Shown here in pieces: positions 1 through 14,472 of a stretch of 64,000 bases of DNA. Positions within the stretch are counted from its first letter, which is position 1. Every line of letters begins with the position of its first letter. The position numbers were made by a program, and so were the translations under genes. The notes under the pieces were generated by a model, which did no database searches, was not told the DNA's origin, and saw only the letters and a list, made by a program, of their open reading frames with translations. Origin of the DNA: Varroa destructor (lineage: Eukaryota > Arthropoda > Arachnida > Mesostigmata > Varroidae); assembly GCF_002443255.2 (NCBI RefSeq), contig NW_019211454.1:24752782-24816781 (forward strand), in the 5' to 3' direction.

Positions 1-3000
1 AAACAAAAAACATTGGTAAGCTACATTGGACACTTAGGCAATACAAATAAATGATGAGCTTTGCACTACCAGTAAGCAAAATCTGGTTTCATATCTGATT
101 TGATTCTGAAATCGCAGAATCGGCAAGAAAAACTGAGGTTAACCGTCGTTCAGTTGACAGCAAGGACCATGACGAACCGAATTGTTTAAGATTTTTAAGG
201 CGACAAAGAGTTGAGCGTTTGAGATACTTAACTCGGTTTTCGCTCACTTACGTGTCACTAAGCCTGTTGTCTCATTGGCGTAGGTTTCGCGTCAAAGAGT
301 AGGACCACTTCTTTTTTGGACCAACAAGAGGTCATCAAATCCATCTTCTTCCAAGTCCATCTTCTATTGTACCCTGTTTACACCGTTCTGCTCTCTGATC
401 ACTACAGAAGACGATACAGAAAGACTCATGGAAACCACCAGATGTCATCAGTGTCAAATGAAGTGCAACGACTTAGCTCGCCTCAGGAAGTGCGTTTAAC
501 GCTTCGATAACATATGGTAGCATCGAACTTCGTTTACCCTATAGTCAGATACCTTCCTTGATTGGGTTGGTTAATAACATACGGGGTGGACTGTGGCATC
601 TGGAAGATGCTGAATGTTAAACATTTTTTGCACGAAGCTAGAGATTCTCAGCACCAACTCCCTCGCTAAAGGGCATTTATAGACATGTAATAGTTTTCAC
701 TACGCATTTTTAACTGGAGTTCAATGTGCCTCTGGCAACACGCTAAAGGTGGGTATGAAACAGATCGGCTTTTATTAAAGTACCTAAACCCAGATTGAGG
801 CATTCGAGCTTGGTATTGTACAAGAAGTGAATTTGAAGGCACATTATAAGTTTAAATGTCACTCAGAAAATAGCCACGTGCTGACTTCTACCACGAGATA
901 CAAATGGTTTGTTTTTACATATAGGGTTATGCACTTTGCTTTTGGTGATCGCCAGCTTTGATTCAGTTATGTGTGATCACGATTTTTCAAGCATCCGTAA
1001 AAATTTGGTAACTTTTATGCTTGGCAAACTAAGGGTACGTAGACCAGGTGTTACGAGGGTGATTTTTAAGTGTCTGAATGCACGGGAAACGCTTTTAAGT
1101 CAATTAGGACCCTTATTAAGCCTACAGAAAAAAAAATTCCAATTCGTTGTGAATTCGTAGAGCTCGATCAGCGATCGAACGTACGTTTGCTCCAAGATAG
1201 CCGTAATTATAAAACATAGGTGAAGAAACCTCACTTATATCAGGTCTAACCTGTTATGTTTTGAGTTTTACGTCGGGCATCACCGTTTGACGTCCCAACA
1301 ATAGCTGGCTTCCTGCACGAAACCAAGTGCGCCTACGCCCGAACTCGAATCTATATTCGTGTTTTTGACTTAACTGAGTGTATGTATAGTACTGTTTTCA
1401 AAGATGCGCCTAATGAAATTGTATTCGTTTTGCAAACATTGGTTTCCTTCTATTAGTTAGGTAAAAGGGTGCTTCCGACAGCAAGTATGGGATAACAAAG
1501 GCAATGTGACTATTCAGCAAATTATGACTTAATTTTTTATGGTTTTGTCTATATACCTCGTTGATAGGTATCAGAGACGCCTCTCTATGAAGAAGACGTC
1601 TCTGTGTTCTGGAAAAATTACAGCTGGTTAGAACTTTATGGATGAACATGGTTTAGAGACTAGCAGGCGAATATGTTATCTACTAAGCTATCACGGGAAC
1701 ATAGAGGTCTAGCGCGAGCTACCGGTTGGTAAAATGACGTTTCATTGATTTCTATTAACACTGAAAGAAGTACCAGCAAAGCATGTCATAATGTAGAAAA
1801 CAAATGTTTTCCCATCACTCGTCGTAACGGTGAATTCCTACCTAATTTTCTAGATCTACGGATGTCACGAATTTTCCAAGCAGAAATTTATTTTATGGAA
1901 ATAGTTTTTTCCTTTTAGCTCACTATGTCATTTTAGCCTAATCGAGATATTTATTCATGTGACATTAGATAAACGACGCCTTTGAAAGAGGTACCTTTGT
2001 ACCCACTATCTTATTGAACCATTTGATAACGTTAACCAATACCCGCGCGTATCCGTATAGTATTTACACAACTGACGGCTGCTCCCTGTTTTCTATGTCG
2101 TAGCGTGGCGATAACGGCCGTCGTTGGGCCGTTGGGATTTTACAGGAGAAGCACAAACCACTGTGAACAGTCAGAATTCCTCCATGGCGGCCACCTAATA
2201 CTATCCGATGGATTCAAGCATTTGTCCGACGACAGCGCCGGGCACTTTGCGTTAAAGAAGTCTTCGATAAAACAGTACAATGGACAGAAAACGACCTGAG
2301 ACGCAATAAGTTAGATAGGTAAGATTGTAAGCATCGCTTTTGCTACCCTTGCCGTCCACAGATGCAGTACAGCAGGCTGTTGCAGGCCGTCAAATCAAGC
2401 CGAATATCCGTGAAAATGAATGGAATTATCGAGGGCAATAATTCTAGATAGGTCTGCCGAAATTCGATTGAGTTGAAACGATACTGTTTTCGTGCGTTTA
2501 TATAAGGCATCGTTGTCTTTTGTTCGGCCTTTGTCGCCCCAGTTTCTTTCTCAATGAAGTACGTCGTTTAGTTTTTTTACGTTTTGAATTATTTGGATAT
2601 GTAGCTCGAATTTAGTTCAAAGGTAAATAGAAGGGCCGTCTTCCAAAGCGCAGATACTATCGAGGCCACGGATTTTTAGTAGGGAGAGGTGAGTATTAAA
2701 CATTTTCATTCAAGAATGTATATTTTTCGATCATTTGTTCTGTGTGCTAAACCTTTTTGAATTAAGGTGTTTTTATGAAGCAGCTCCTGTGTAAACAAAC
2801 ACATGTTTTGCGGCAAAAGGAACTTCTATTTCTAGATCTATCTTAGAGTAAGCCTATTTTCTGGAATTGGACGAGTGCTCTCAGAATCATCTGGAGATAT
2901 CATACTCTTGATGCGCCGTTAAGCAGCACTAGAAACCATTAGACGCCGACAAAAAGAAGTCCGTTCGTGTGCTAACATCAATCAAGGAAGCATATCTGCG

Positions 3001-6000
3001 CTTTTTCCACCCTACTATGAATAGGTTTCCTTAATAAGCATACGTAGCGGTAGACGCAGATCGATCTGTTCATTCAGCTCTTTGTAATTTCAAATATCAG
3101 ACATGTACTTCGGTGGATTCGTAAAAGGGTACTACTTGTTAGTACATTCAAAGGTGAACGCTCTTGGCTACTTAGTAATATATATACCTTATACATCACG
3201 ATATCCACTCCTTCGAGGTTCACATGAATAAAATCTATCGTCCTGCCTTTTTGAATCATGGGAAGACTTTCACTATTAAATAGACATAAAGATCTAATCC
3301 TATTAGTATTGCTAGATGATTTCAATTATTTTTTTAGAAGTCATGTTACATAATTATAGCTCAAATACTGGAAATGCGTAAAAATAGGTTTTCTGTGAAT
3401 TTACTCCAGGCCGGTCGGAAATGCGGATCGTGTAATTCCATTTACGATTTGCGGCACTTATGCCTTATGAATAGGAAAAAATTACCTGAAGTATGCGATC
3501 GCATAGATGATACATGGGTCAATCCCTTCCACTCGTCGGAAACGAAGGTGAGAGAGTCGTGTTGTCCTTGAGAGAGACATCGAGTTTGATGGTAATATCG
3601 GATAAATTCGAGCCCAAGCTGATGGTAGTACTTCCGGTGGACATCAGGGACACCTGTTAGTATAATATAGTTGAAACAACGCATGCCTTCCTTTTTGGGC
3701 TTTTCAAGAGACCCATGAACGGTTAGCACGGTAATCGAAAGCGTACAGTTTGGCCACTTGACGACAACGTCCGACCTTATCCCCAGGCCTTAATTATCTC
3801 CTAGACTGAATGAGAGAACGTCGAACGTTGGCTCCGACCCACTCACTCTCCCGATCTAAGCCAATGTCATTATGGGGCTTCTCATACTTTAAAAAGCGCA
3901 ACTGGTAGGCAAGCATATGCCACTGTCGTTTACTCCAAGAAGCCATAGATCACAAAATTACGCCCGGAAATGCGGATAGTAGGTACATATTATTACAGAA
4001 ACTGCCAGCGTGCTGGGACAAGTGTATAAAAAAGAACCAAAAATAAGATACCTCTAATGCAAATCAAAAAACCTAACTGTTGAAGTTAATAGTAAAAAAA
4101 TCAACTTCAATATTTTCGTTGAACTTGTTTGTAACAGCCTACTTAATATATATACATTAAAACAGGCTAACTTGGTCGTATATCTCGACTCGCCGCGGGG
4201 TATATAGTTGTAGTTGTACATTTTATCAACTATTTGCAGCTTTCCCATAATTGTCCTTATAGTTCTTGGCTGGTTGAAGGTGAGTGTTTCAAATTAGAGA
4301 AACTTGGGTGTTTGCTACAAACTATAAAGACGCTTGCTAGTGATCAGTAGCCGAGCTATGGACGCGCACAGAGCGAAACATTTTATCAGGACAGGTGACT
4401 AAGGAAGCCCAGTTACGTATTTTCGAAACTCTGTATAACCTGAGTCCCATAGTGGGTCACCCGCGCGGCTTGATGCGATCCGACAGATATTTGGTTACTT
4501 TAGTTAGTACTTAAACTGTACAAAATACAGTGCATTCTGCAAGACCTGCAATCGAGTATTATTACTAAGCAAATTCATCAGGAGGAGGGCTGAAAAAGAT
4601 TTTTATTTCCAAACCTTTATACGCTAGCTTTTTCTAAATGAAGAAATACTCATCTTATAGCTTCGTTGGTTGCAGTGTGTTTAGAAGTTCAAAAGAAGAT
4701 TTCTTCATAAGCTAGTAACAGTGTCTCGCGGCAGATTATATGGACATATAAAAAAAAAAAAAGGTTATTTGTCAATGACATCATACAGCCTCTGTGTTAA
4801 CATACCCTTTAAAAATGCTTTCAGCGGCGCAAAGAGCTTGTTAGCAGGCACAGTCATGAAAGAAGCAGCCTTTAATCTTTCTGCTATTTCAATGTAAGTT
4901 CCTATAGTGTTGAATCCCCAGCTTTGCCAGACACGTTAACGTCGTAATTAATTATCTAAAAAGGCTATTTTGACTTGTAGGCTGTCCGAATAGTTTTATT
5001 TGGTAAATCAATTTTGTGAAGAACATACTTTCTTATTCACCTTAACATTTCACAGATTTTCTAAACAAATTAAATTCGATGACAACAATATTCCATTTCC
5101 AGAGAATAGTCTTGGCGCTTATGTCGAGCAGTTACTTTTTACGAAAAATTTGATATTTCCAGATGGAAGCCTAACTGCGGGCTCTAGGTAAACTGTCAAA
5201 GACAATTTTTCTCTTAAGTAGTGTTTATACAATCACATACTTCTGGATAGGTTGTTATTGGCCTTTCTGTAATGTAACGAAGTGGGGGCACCGTCTCAAT
5301 TTGTCTTCGACATACTTTTTTTTTGTAACATAGATTGGCTCACACGGTATCACTATAACAGCGGCTTATAGCTGCCATTGTATCAATTTCGTTGTCCTAA
5401 CAAGAGCAGACGTTTCTCTTAGAACGATATCAGATTTTGAGATGCACGCAGTCTGGAAGTCTGATGCTATTCGAAATACTAATGTTTTGGACTAAATTTC
5501 GAGAAACCTGATTTACGAAAAAAATGTGTCTGACTAACTGGCCTCTAAGTATAGGTCAACCATTTTGTTGCGTACTGTATGTGGTCGCTTTTGATAGAAA
5601 TATTGCCATGTTGCATTTGTGAGCTTAGAAATCGTACAAAACGTTCCAGATAATCATGATTACGTTTCACGATTAATCTTTCTTTATATTTGAACTATTA
5701 GTAAACAAGATAGATACACAAGTTTTAATATGATCAGATCGGTTTAATTAAGAAAAAAAAAAGATGCGCTTTGTAACAGCCCCTCCACCACTTATCAAGC
5801 AAAACCCTACCTTCTATAAGCCATTATTTAGGCTATTCGAAACCCTGCTTAGTATAACCCAGAAAAGTCTAAAAAAGACAGATCAAATTCAAGGATATAA
5901 TTGGTCTAAATTTGACAATGGTTGTTTCTCAACGGTCGTATGAGGTAAATTTTCGCTTATTTTTTTAATTTTATTATTTCGAATACTAGAAAAAGCATTG

Positions 6001-9000
6001 AACACGCTATAGTCACATATTTTTAGTTAAATAGTTCCGTAAGCCATTATAATATATAGTGCCATAAGCTCGCTTAATTTAGCTGTTTAATTTAGATCGA
6101 CGAAGTGCGTGGACAAAACAAGCGAATCGAAATGTCAATTTTAAAAACTATATTACAAACTATCAGCGCAAACTTAAAAGCTAGCAGCATCTATAAAAAT
6201 GTATAACATTTATACCAAATACAGTAAAACTCATCTAACATTTAAAAGGCATAGGGACCTTCATAGCAAACATGGTTATTATGCAGTATCAGGAAAAACC
6301 GCCCAAAGAGCCATGGTCTTGTTAAACCTCTATTTCTCTTCTTTCTTTGAGGTTGTTTAGCTCCTCTTTGAGAAGTTAATGTGTCAGTCTTGCTTATGAA
6401 AACAGAGCTTCAAACCTAGCCATTTACCGCGGTGTTATTGTGGGACTTGAGTATTTGTCTATAGTAACGTAGATGGTCCAGTATGACATGTATTTGAACC
6501 CAAGTCTCAGTAATCAATCAGTCCCAACTGAAGAATCTTCCTCAGTCGTTCATGTGATTACCATTTTAACTACAAATAACGTAGCGCGTCAAATTGAGGC
6601 TAGACTCAAGCTTGCAAATAACACGTAGTCACAAAAATTCAGTTGTCAGTAAACAACAGCTCTGTTTTACTATCAAAGACACAAACAATTATAAAACCGA
6701 ATAATTAAACGTCACGCCATTTTTTGGGTTTTGTCCTAAGGAAAAATATATAATAGATTATCATGGATTATAAATGAGATATCTAATTTTGACAGGAAGT
6801 CGATTCTATTTCAAAGCAACGCTGAAAAAGCGGTCTACTGAGCAATCACGCGAAAAGTCCTTAGCGCTTGGCATAAAGCCTCGCGCACAATATAGCTGAG
6901 CGAACAGAAGCGAATCTAAAATAATAACTACTTATATTTGTTTCTTTCTCTACTGCAATCATAAACTTTCTTTTGTATGGTAGTTATAAATTTACTTCTT
7001 GTATCGGACGTTTGTATCAGTATTAGCTACAAGCTTAAGGTGACAGAGTAAGGGTATAATGTATAAGTTGACGACTGGCGTGCTACAAAAGGGCATTTCT
7101 GCCACAGTAAATAGAACCTTATTAATATTCTCTTTAAACAGATACTAAATTATCTGCTTTCAACAGGTTTTATTTCTACGCTACTAAATGCTGACCTGTT
7201 TAATCGAACTTACCCACGTTGCACTCGGGCACGACTAGATATGACTCATAGCAGAATTCCACACGATCTAATATAATAACACTAGATTTTCAGCAAAAAA
7301 AAAAAAACTTTAATGTAGATGATGGTTAAATTTAATTATCTTAAAAATAACATGAATAAGAAGGAGGGCCTCAGTTTGAAGAAAAACCCTACTCTGCAAC
7401 AGTGGCACTTGCAATACAGAGCCATTTTAAACTGTGCACAAAATCGTATAGCAAGCTTCATGCTTAAATTCGATCTATTTGCAAGATCTATAATAGCTTC
7501 GAAGCTGTAGAAAAGCCTACAGTACAATAACAACGCTGTTTGCTTTCGGAAAATTTTTTTAATACACCATCAAGGTAAGGGGTGAACCGGTGAGCCAGCT
7601 TATTGGACACAGGCCAATGGAGACAGGGACGCGCTAGAATCCTTAGAACATTTAACTTGTAAACGTAGGTAAGTTTTCGGAATAGCCCATTCTGCCTGGT
7701 GAAGGCCTTACTTGGATTATGAGTTAGGTTAGGTCTGATTATTAAAGAAATGCGAGATTTCTAAAATTGTCAAATATTTCTATTGAGATACGCAGTTTCC
7801 CTGTATGAACCAATTGCCTCCCCACGAACACCCCTCTTTAGATAGTTTCAGTGCAATGACGCCCGCCGCAGCTGGGCCAGCAACACACGTGATTCGTGAC
7901 AGATATATATAAAAAAATTTTTAAAAACTCTGTCTGTATTATAAGGAAACACGGTTCTGTGAATTCTCTAAGTGGATTCCTATGATAAGCGTATTTTTAT
8001 ATATATATATAATATATATTATATAAACGTAAAATTATAAAGAGTGCAAAAAGGAGATAGATGAGGAAATCAGGCAACAGGATAACAAAACTATTAATTA
8101 ATAATTATAATATAGGCTATATTGAAGAGAACTATAATACTAATTAATCGTGTTGGTATCCCTTTGCCTTCTTTCCTTTTTGCAGTATTTAGAATTATAC
8201 GTTTTAATCAAAGTGTGTAAACAATACGCTTATCATAGAAACCTAGCTAGCCTACAGAATATCATAGAAGCCTACAGAATCGTGTTTCTTATTTCCAATA
8301 TAACCTCTATTATAAACTGTACTTTTATATACCTCTACGAAAGTGCTCTATATTGAATCTAAAGTTAAAATACATTCTCATTACTAGTAAGCATTTCTCT
8401 CAAACAATAACAGTTAAGGTAGTGGAGGAACCCTGCGACCTTACAAAGGTCGAAGACCGGCCTAAAAAACGTTTTTGTTTTGTTATTTTGTGCCTGTCGT
8501 GATTTTCCCGATCTAGCGACGCGAAAATACCACATTTTCCAATGATTGGGAAATAAAATGGGTAACATTACACTTGACAAAGTAGTGCATTTCGACACTT
8601 CATTGAATAGCCCCAGCAACAAGCTTAAACATTTCTGCTAAATCAGAATGGGCAGACTTGTTGGGAAATGCAGCAACGTTCGAGAAGATGACGGTGACAA
8701 CATAACAATAGACTCAATTTCACTCGATTTATAAAAAAACCGTCAGCAAGATAAAGCGTACCAAATAAAGTAGAACAAAAATTTGGACGACGACCAGCGG
8801 CAGCTAAACTATTTTTATACAAAACTGTCAATAAAAGTATCTTTAGTGCAATGAAGAACCATTCTTTATTCACTAAGAGATCAGAGTGGGAACGCTGGTT
8901 CGCTCCAAAGTGTTGGATACTAGTTGAATAATATCAAGTAGTTTTAATTTCAGTACTAAAGTCGTCTATAATTATGTTTAAATTGAGAGAGCTTGCAATA

Positions 9001-12000
9001 TTTGGTGTCTCGCTCTTTGCCACGTCTGCAAGATGAAAAACAACGAAGGTGGAGTTTGTTGTCGCCTTTGGCACTTCGTCTGCTACATCTTGAGTTACGT
9101 ATCTTAATGACTCATAATAACACGGCTATAGCAATTTAGTTAACCTTAAAAATAAATATACAATGTAACTTAATCAATTTCATCTCTGCAAGTGATTTTT
9201 TAATAATATAAATTTATATGATGTGTACCACTTTCTAGCACACTCATTTTTCTCTGCTGGGTCGAAGTTGTGCTTTCGGCAATGTTGTTTGCATTGATTT
9301 TTTTTGACCTGGCTATGTTGAGCTGCGGACACTGGACTATTTTTAAGCCTGGTTCTAGAATGATGTTTTCAGGTCAAGCTGGCCCACAGCCGTCTTTTAT
9401 CCTTCTGTTCTGACCTATGTTATTAAAATCAGATTTGTTCAGTTTCTGCTCTAAAAAAGCTGCCATTTCGTGCTTATTTTTTTCTACAAAAAGTCTCAAC
9501 AACATTCTCAACAACGACCGTGGACGTATATTTTTTTATTCAGTGTGATATTACCTTTCTTTTCCGTCTACTTCCGCCCACAACATTTTGCACAAGTCCG
9601 AACCTCGCGGGAAATAAAATACATTTCTGAATATTACCTAGGTTCCTAATCGTGCACTCTGTGAGAGACCGCTAACTAAATACCCACGAGGGTAAGCCAA
9701 CGTTAACGGATAAATCTAATGTTATACTTGTTATATATATATATCTGTTTTGTCAGTTGATGCAAAAAGTTCTCGGGATGTACGGCTGGCGCGGGTGTAT
9801 TGCATGGAAAACAGATGCACTACATGTATGACAGTAATAATAATAATAGTGAATTTAGGTTAAAAATTGTATAAGTTTGTTAACTTTTGCTTAAGTTATA
9901 AGTAAGTACATTTGCCAGGCTTATAGTAAGTTGAAGCTCTCAGTAAATTTTTAGAATCGTACAGAAGCTAAATTTTTAACAAATATTACTATATTTTTAT
10001 TTCAACGTAGCAGTTCCGAAAACTTGAACCAGCCCAATGTTTCTGTGTGCGTTTTATCTTTTCAAATGAAAATTCTCTTCGACGGTGTGCATCTTAACGC
10101 GTAGAGCATCTCGGTTCTTCTACGCTCCGAATGAAGAAGGACGATTAGATTTGCGTCAATGTATAACTGTAGTTACTTGTCCGAAAAATGGCCCTGAATA
10201 GTGGTGAACTCAGCGTATTAAATAGATAGTCCATTTCAAAGCCTTTCCTCATTAAAACCCAGCGACTGCTGATTTAAGGCCCACCATCGAATATATTTAT
10301 TCAATGTTTCGTGCAAAATAGAGAAAGTTTATTTTGAGGCGTGTCTCTATCGGCTTTATGTGACTATTCACGTAATAGACAGGTTAATAATTAAGCGGGG
10401 TGAAAAAGAGATCTACGTAAATCGACGCATGGGATCAACTCTGAACGATATTGGCGAATGATGACCAGTGGGAAATTATGAAAAGTTCGAAGCTCGTAAG
10501 TATAAAAAGTGGCAGAGGAAAGCGTTGTACCTGCAGTATTTGCTGTCGAAAAAAAGGTCTTACTAGCAGTCGATTTCACCAGGCTAGTCCCAATAATGGC
10601 AAAGTCAATGAATGAATGAATGGACTTAAGTGAAGAGCGCATTTTTCCTAGACCTCGTACGCGACTCATTTAGAGACCTGAGCTGCCCAAGCGAAGCTCA
10701 GCAATTGCTTTGCCGAATTCACAGGTACTCAGAGTAGGAGCTCTATATTGTATCACAGCCTCAATAGAGGACCACGACGTCGTATGAAAGCACAAGGGTC
10801 TTTTGAAACAAATTTGAAAGATTTTAAGTGCAGACAGGAAACGAGCATGAAGACGATAAATTTATATCTAGTCTTCTCTGTCTCTACCGTAGTAGTCTAT
10901 TTAAAAGGAAGCACTGCAAATATTGCTGTGACCGTAAAACCTTTTTACTTTATGATTAATAAAGAATCAAGCTGAAAAGGAACTAACAAAGATATTGTCC
11001 ACTAGTATTTTTTTATCTTAAACAGGTTATGACATTGTGTCTAGGCCTTTGTTTCTCCTTTGAGGTCACCTGAAACTAAAATGTGTTTTTAAGCATCAGA
11101 ATGATACATCTGATTCTTAATCAGAAAGTGACAAAATGTAGCATTTCTTATTTGCAATATATATATATAACATGTATGTAGTGTATATTCAAATAAAAGA
11201 TGCGTTTTTCAGTACGAACATTTGATTTTAGTGCCAATTGGTCGCATTAACAAAGACAGATATGCTTACGTATAACTCATTTCCTAAACAATTAGGAAAA
11301 GCAAAGACTTGCTCTCGAGCGACAGTTGAACTTAAGTTAAATAACTTGTTAGGTAACTGCACTTAAGCCTACTGGGTGCGTAAGCTATTCGCGAAAATAT
11401 CTGCGAAGTCCGAGGGCTTAGGTCGGCGAGGTCTTGTCATGGGAGGCAATTCTTTTCATCGTGTAGCATTTGTATTCTTAAACTAATAGATCGCTGTTAA
11501 GCGACGTAAAAATCTAAACGAAATTTCAATGGGATAAAGTCGAACTTGAAAAATTATGTACAATTTTTCTAATAACAGTGTACTAATGTTGCATGAAGGT
11601 GGAGGGGGTAAGCTATATCATCTCGTAACCTATTAGGGCTTGTAGACAACACTGCGTTTCAGACAAGCTGCCTAAAATATCGATATATAGGCATTTCGTA
11701 TTACTTATTATCTTAACGGACGAATGAGCTATAGGGAATAAACTGAATGCAAGGTTAATACAAATATACTGCAAAAATAAAGCAGACGTTATTATGGTAC
11801 TTAATTAGTTGTCTAGAGTGATTGAGTCTACCTCGGAATCGATTTAGTCGATCAGCATTAGCAATATTGTTTATCTTCATCTTTAACTGTACCTAGTATA
11901 GTTGTTCTAAAGGTGTTTCGGGTTATATAAATGCAAACGACTACAGCCGAGTTTATGACCAGCGATTCGTTTAATTAGTTGATTATTATTAATTAATTGA

Positions 12001-12500
12001 TAAAAAATAGAAAAAAAACATATAGATGTACCAGAAATCTGTAGATATTACACAACATAGATTGCATTTTGAACAGTTTCGACATGTTTAAACTTAAAGT
12101 AAAGCATGGACATGTTTGTTAGTGACAAAGATCCAATAGTGTTATAACTGTTATAGTTCGTAAGCATGAGGCAACAAATACGTCGCAAAGATTTTTTTTA
12201 TCAACCTTGAAAGAAATATGTTGGACGCCACAGTCGCTTGTGACAATATATCATAAACAGGCGGTTTTAATGAACAACAACAACAACCCGAGACAGAATA
12301 GCTAAACGCGACGCGTATTTGCATACGCTCATTCTACTCGACAGTGCAAAGGCCCCTGGTATATACTAACGTTCAGTGTTCTAATGTATTCAAATGTTGC
12401 TAGACTCTTAATTTAGGGAAACACGTTACCAAGTTTATTATTGGTCATTCATAATGGTAGACAAGCGCTAATCCCAATACCTTTTTACTTCTTATGAAGT
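1..12500. other. AT-rich intergenic or intronic sequence, no gene recognised
   Basis: Only short frames occur, none with family motifs, apart from the exon-like segment at 5056-5187. Visible features are poly(A) runs (for example about 4749-4762), an AT-rich low-complexity tract at about 7998-8031, a local duplication of ATCATAGAA..CCTAC units (8231-8280), two TTAGG units at about 7723-7732, and a TATATAAGG at about 2499 followed 190 bp later by GTGAGT, which might be a promoter and first donor but has no coding support. It may be part of a long intron of a gene extending beyond the window. Confidence 0.6.
5056..5187 (+). CDS. Exon-like segment, 44 codons, unknown gene
   Basis: A good acceptor (caccttaacatttcacag, ending at 5055) and a donor (gtaaac at 5188) bound a 132-nt segment with one open frame, phase 2 on both sides. 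It encodes FSKQIKFDDNNIPFPENSLG, then YVEQLLFTKN and LIFPDGSL. The composition looks protein-like, and the final FPDGSL faintly recalls the W/F-P-x-G-x-L motif in C-terminal parts of some sorting nexins, but this is not enough to name it. I found no neighbouring exon to join to it, so an isolated pseudo-exon or chance frame is possible. Confidence 0.2.
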
Positions 12501-12517
12501 AGAATTTGTGTCTGTGA

Positions 12518-12740
12518 TAGCGAAGTGGGTAAAAAGAAAAACAGCGAAGCTCAGCGGTACGTCATGGTCTAGGTTCGAATCGCACGGGGAGTTAGCTCTG
12601 TTAGTCTGAGTTAGTTAGTCTGAAGCGACGCCTAGCGGCGTAAAATATTAGTTGGGTATTCTAAGCCCCTCAACACTAATCGTATACAAACCAGATGCCT
12701 AAAGGGCTAAACTAATATTATGCGCCCTAGCTCGTTTCTC
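12518..12740 (+). repeat. Pol III A/B-box pair followed by a foldback: SINE-like element
   Basis: TAGCGAAGTGG (12518-12528) matches the tRNA A-box consensus and GGTTCGAATCG (12572-12582) the B-box, 43 bp apart, as in tRNA-derived SINE heads. The implied T-stem does not pair, so it is not an intact tRNA. Downstream, GGCGTAAAATATTAGT (12637-12652) pairs with ACTAATATTATGCGCC (12711-12726) at 13 of 16 positions, with an inner TAAGCCC/GGGCTAA stem. The whole could be a short interspersed element or a decayed Pol III RNA gene. Confidence 0.4.
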
Positions 12741-13261
12741 AGAAATCCGCAATAATGGCTCAGAGATTGGAGTAAGACTACTGATCTTGAGCACACGTCA
12801 AGCGATGCAGGATTGTCACCCTTCTGTAGACTACATCAAAGGGTAAACGAAATATAATAATAAAGGAAAATATCGACAAATTTTACCACGAGCTGTCATC
12901 AATTACATTTTAGGTAATTCGTAAGTGTACCCATTTGTCAATGTTAGATATGCATGCAGGGTTATTAGACTTACTCAAAGAACATTTTTTTCAAATTCGT
13001 TCGCTATAATTACTATTAATTGTCCACCTTTGATTCGTGCAGCGGGTGGACAAATCAACATTCTATCAACGCGGATAGCTTTTCGCAAACAATGTCTAAG
13101 CGAGTTTGGATCAGCTTAATTATAAAAACTCTACGATGTCATAAACGAAATAATCGCGAATGTGTAACGTGAAGTCTAATTGAGGCCTTACATGTTGAAT
13201 GCCGAATCTGATAAGCGAACTTCCGTTACATAAACATTTACTGTGAACACTCAGCTGACTG

Positions 13262-13502
13262 TCAGCAGGGTGACTCAAAGAGGAAATTGTCAAAGTATGG
13301 TTTTGCTGAGGTGCTACTACCAGCCGCCCCTTCTGAGGCTGATCTCCCCGTGGCCTTTTGGCCCATTAAGGCGATGACCAGCAAAACTGCCCACACCCAC
13401 CAAGCTCGATCAATAAGGCTTGGTGCGGCGTTCCCTGCCGTATCGGGATCGGTACGGCTATGGTGGCGGGGGCATACCTCCTCTTTAAGGTCATGTATGT
13501 CT
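13262..13502 (-). CDS. Exon-like segment with one membrane span, minus strand, unknown
   Basis: This 240-bp patch is visibly richer in GC than its surroundings. On the minus strand an acceptor (taatacgtgtttacag) precedes 13502, and the frame then stays open to TGA at 13262-13264. It encodes DIHDLKEEVCPRHHS, a probable transmembrane stretch WWVWAVLLVIALMG, then a Ser/Ala/Gly-rich segment. This could be the last exon of a membrane protein, or an internal exon ending at the in-frame GTAGTA. No family is recognised. The plus strand is also open over much of it, which weakens the case. Confidence 0.25.
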
Positions 13503-14447
13503 CTGTAAACACGTATTAGAGATATTAAGAGACACATGCAGACAAGAACAAGCAGTTAAGCTATATCTCTCAGATCTGTACGATTTAATTATCCAATGTC
13601 GAAGCGTAGCAGCGAATCTAGCTTCAGCTTGTATGAACGCTCAGGCTCAAATACTTATCTATTCTGTCCTCGCCTCTCCCGGGCACTGCAGAGACAGACT
13701 TAATGCTGCTTAACACTATTAGCCGTTATTTTTGCCGAATTCAAGCTAAAACAATTAGAGCTTTATATGTTCTCACCCGTTTTTGTGATAAAATAAAAGC
13801 TCAGGAAATTCAAACTGGTTTTTTTTTGTTATTATATAACGTTAAAAAAATTATCAACATAAATATTTGAATACTTCACAAGTGGTTAAGCGTTGCTGAA
13901 AAAACTTTCAAAAAAATAATCTCCTCCCAGCTTTTAGTAGTTTTCTAAATCTCGTTGACATGAAATCTCTTCTCTCTACATTCATCGTGTTACCCTATTT
14001 TTAAGCAAAGTCTATACATAATAAACAACACAGTCCACGCACAGGATTCATACATAAGCACACTCTGTCCTATCCACTTGAGATCAAAACCAGCTCATTA
14101 CCAACGGACCATTAAAAACCTATGGTGAAATTCGGAGATTCTGGTAAAAACAGAGGGCAGAGCGGAACCAGATTAGCAGCATGAGGTAATCAGAAAGACT
14201 ACACATTAACGAAAAACTGGGTCTCGCAGGGACAGGGCTTTTTCCATTTACAAAACATCATCAGATTTAAAAAGTCATGTAAATAAGCACCGTTTTAATT
14301 TTTGAACCGCAAACAATTGGATACTGTTCCTTTATTTCTTCAACTGCTTCATATGTGTTAATATTGTCAACCAACGTTGAAATACAATAGAAACAACAGT
14401 TTCGACAGAGAATAATAATTTAGAAAATAATATTAGAATAATTTCAA

Positions 14448-14472
14448 GCAAGAGTTCAGTCTGAACTCTTGC
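14448..14472. repeat. Perfect hairpin, 12-bp stem, 1-nt loop
   Basis: GCAAGAGTTCAG, T, CTGAACTCTTGC. ATTTCAA occurs directly before the stem and again two bases after it. Confidence 0.85.

Noticed and set aside
7723..7732. Telomere-type TTAGG repeats
   Set aside because: Only two units; no array.
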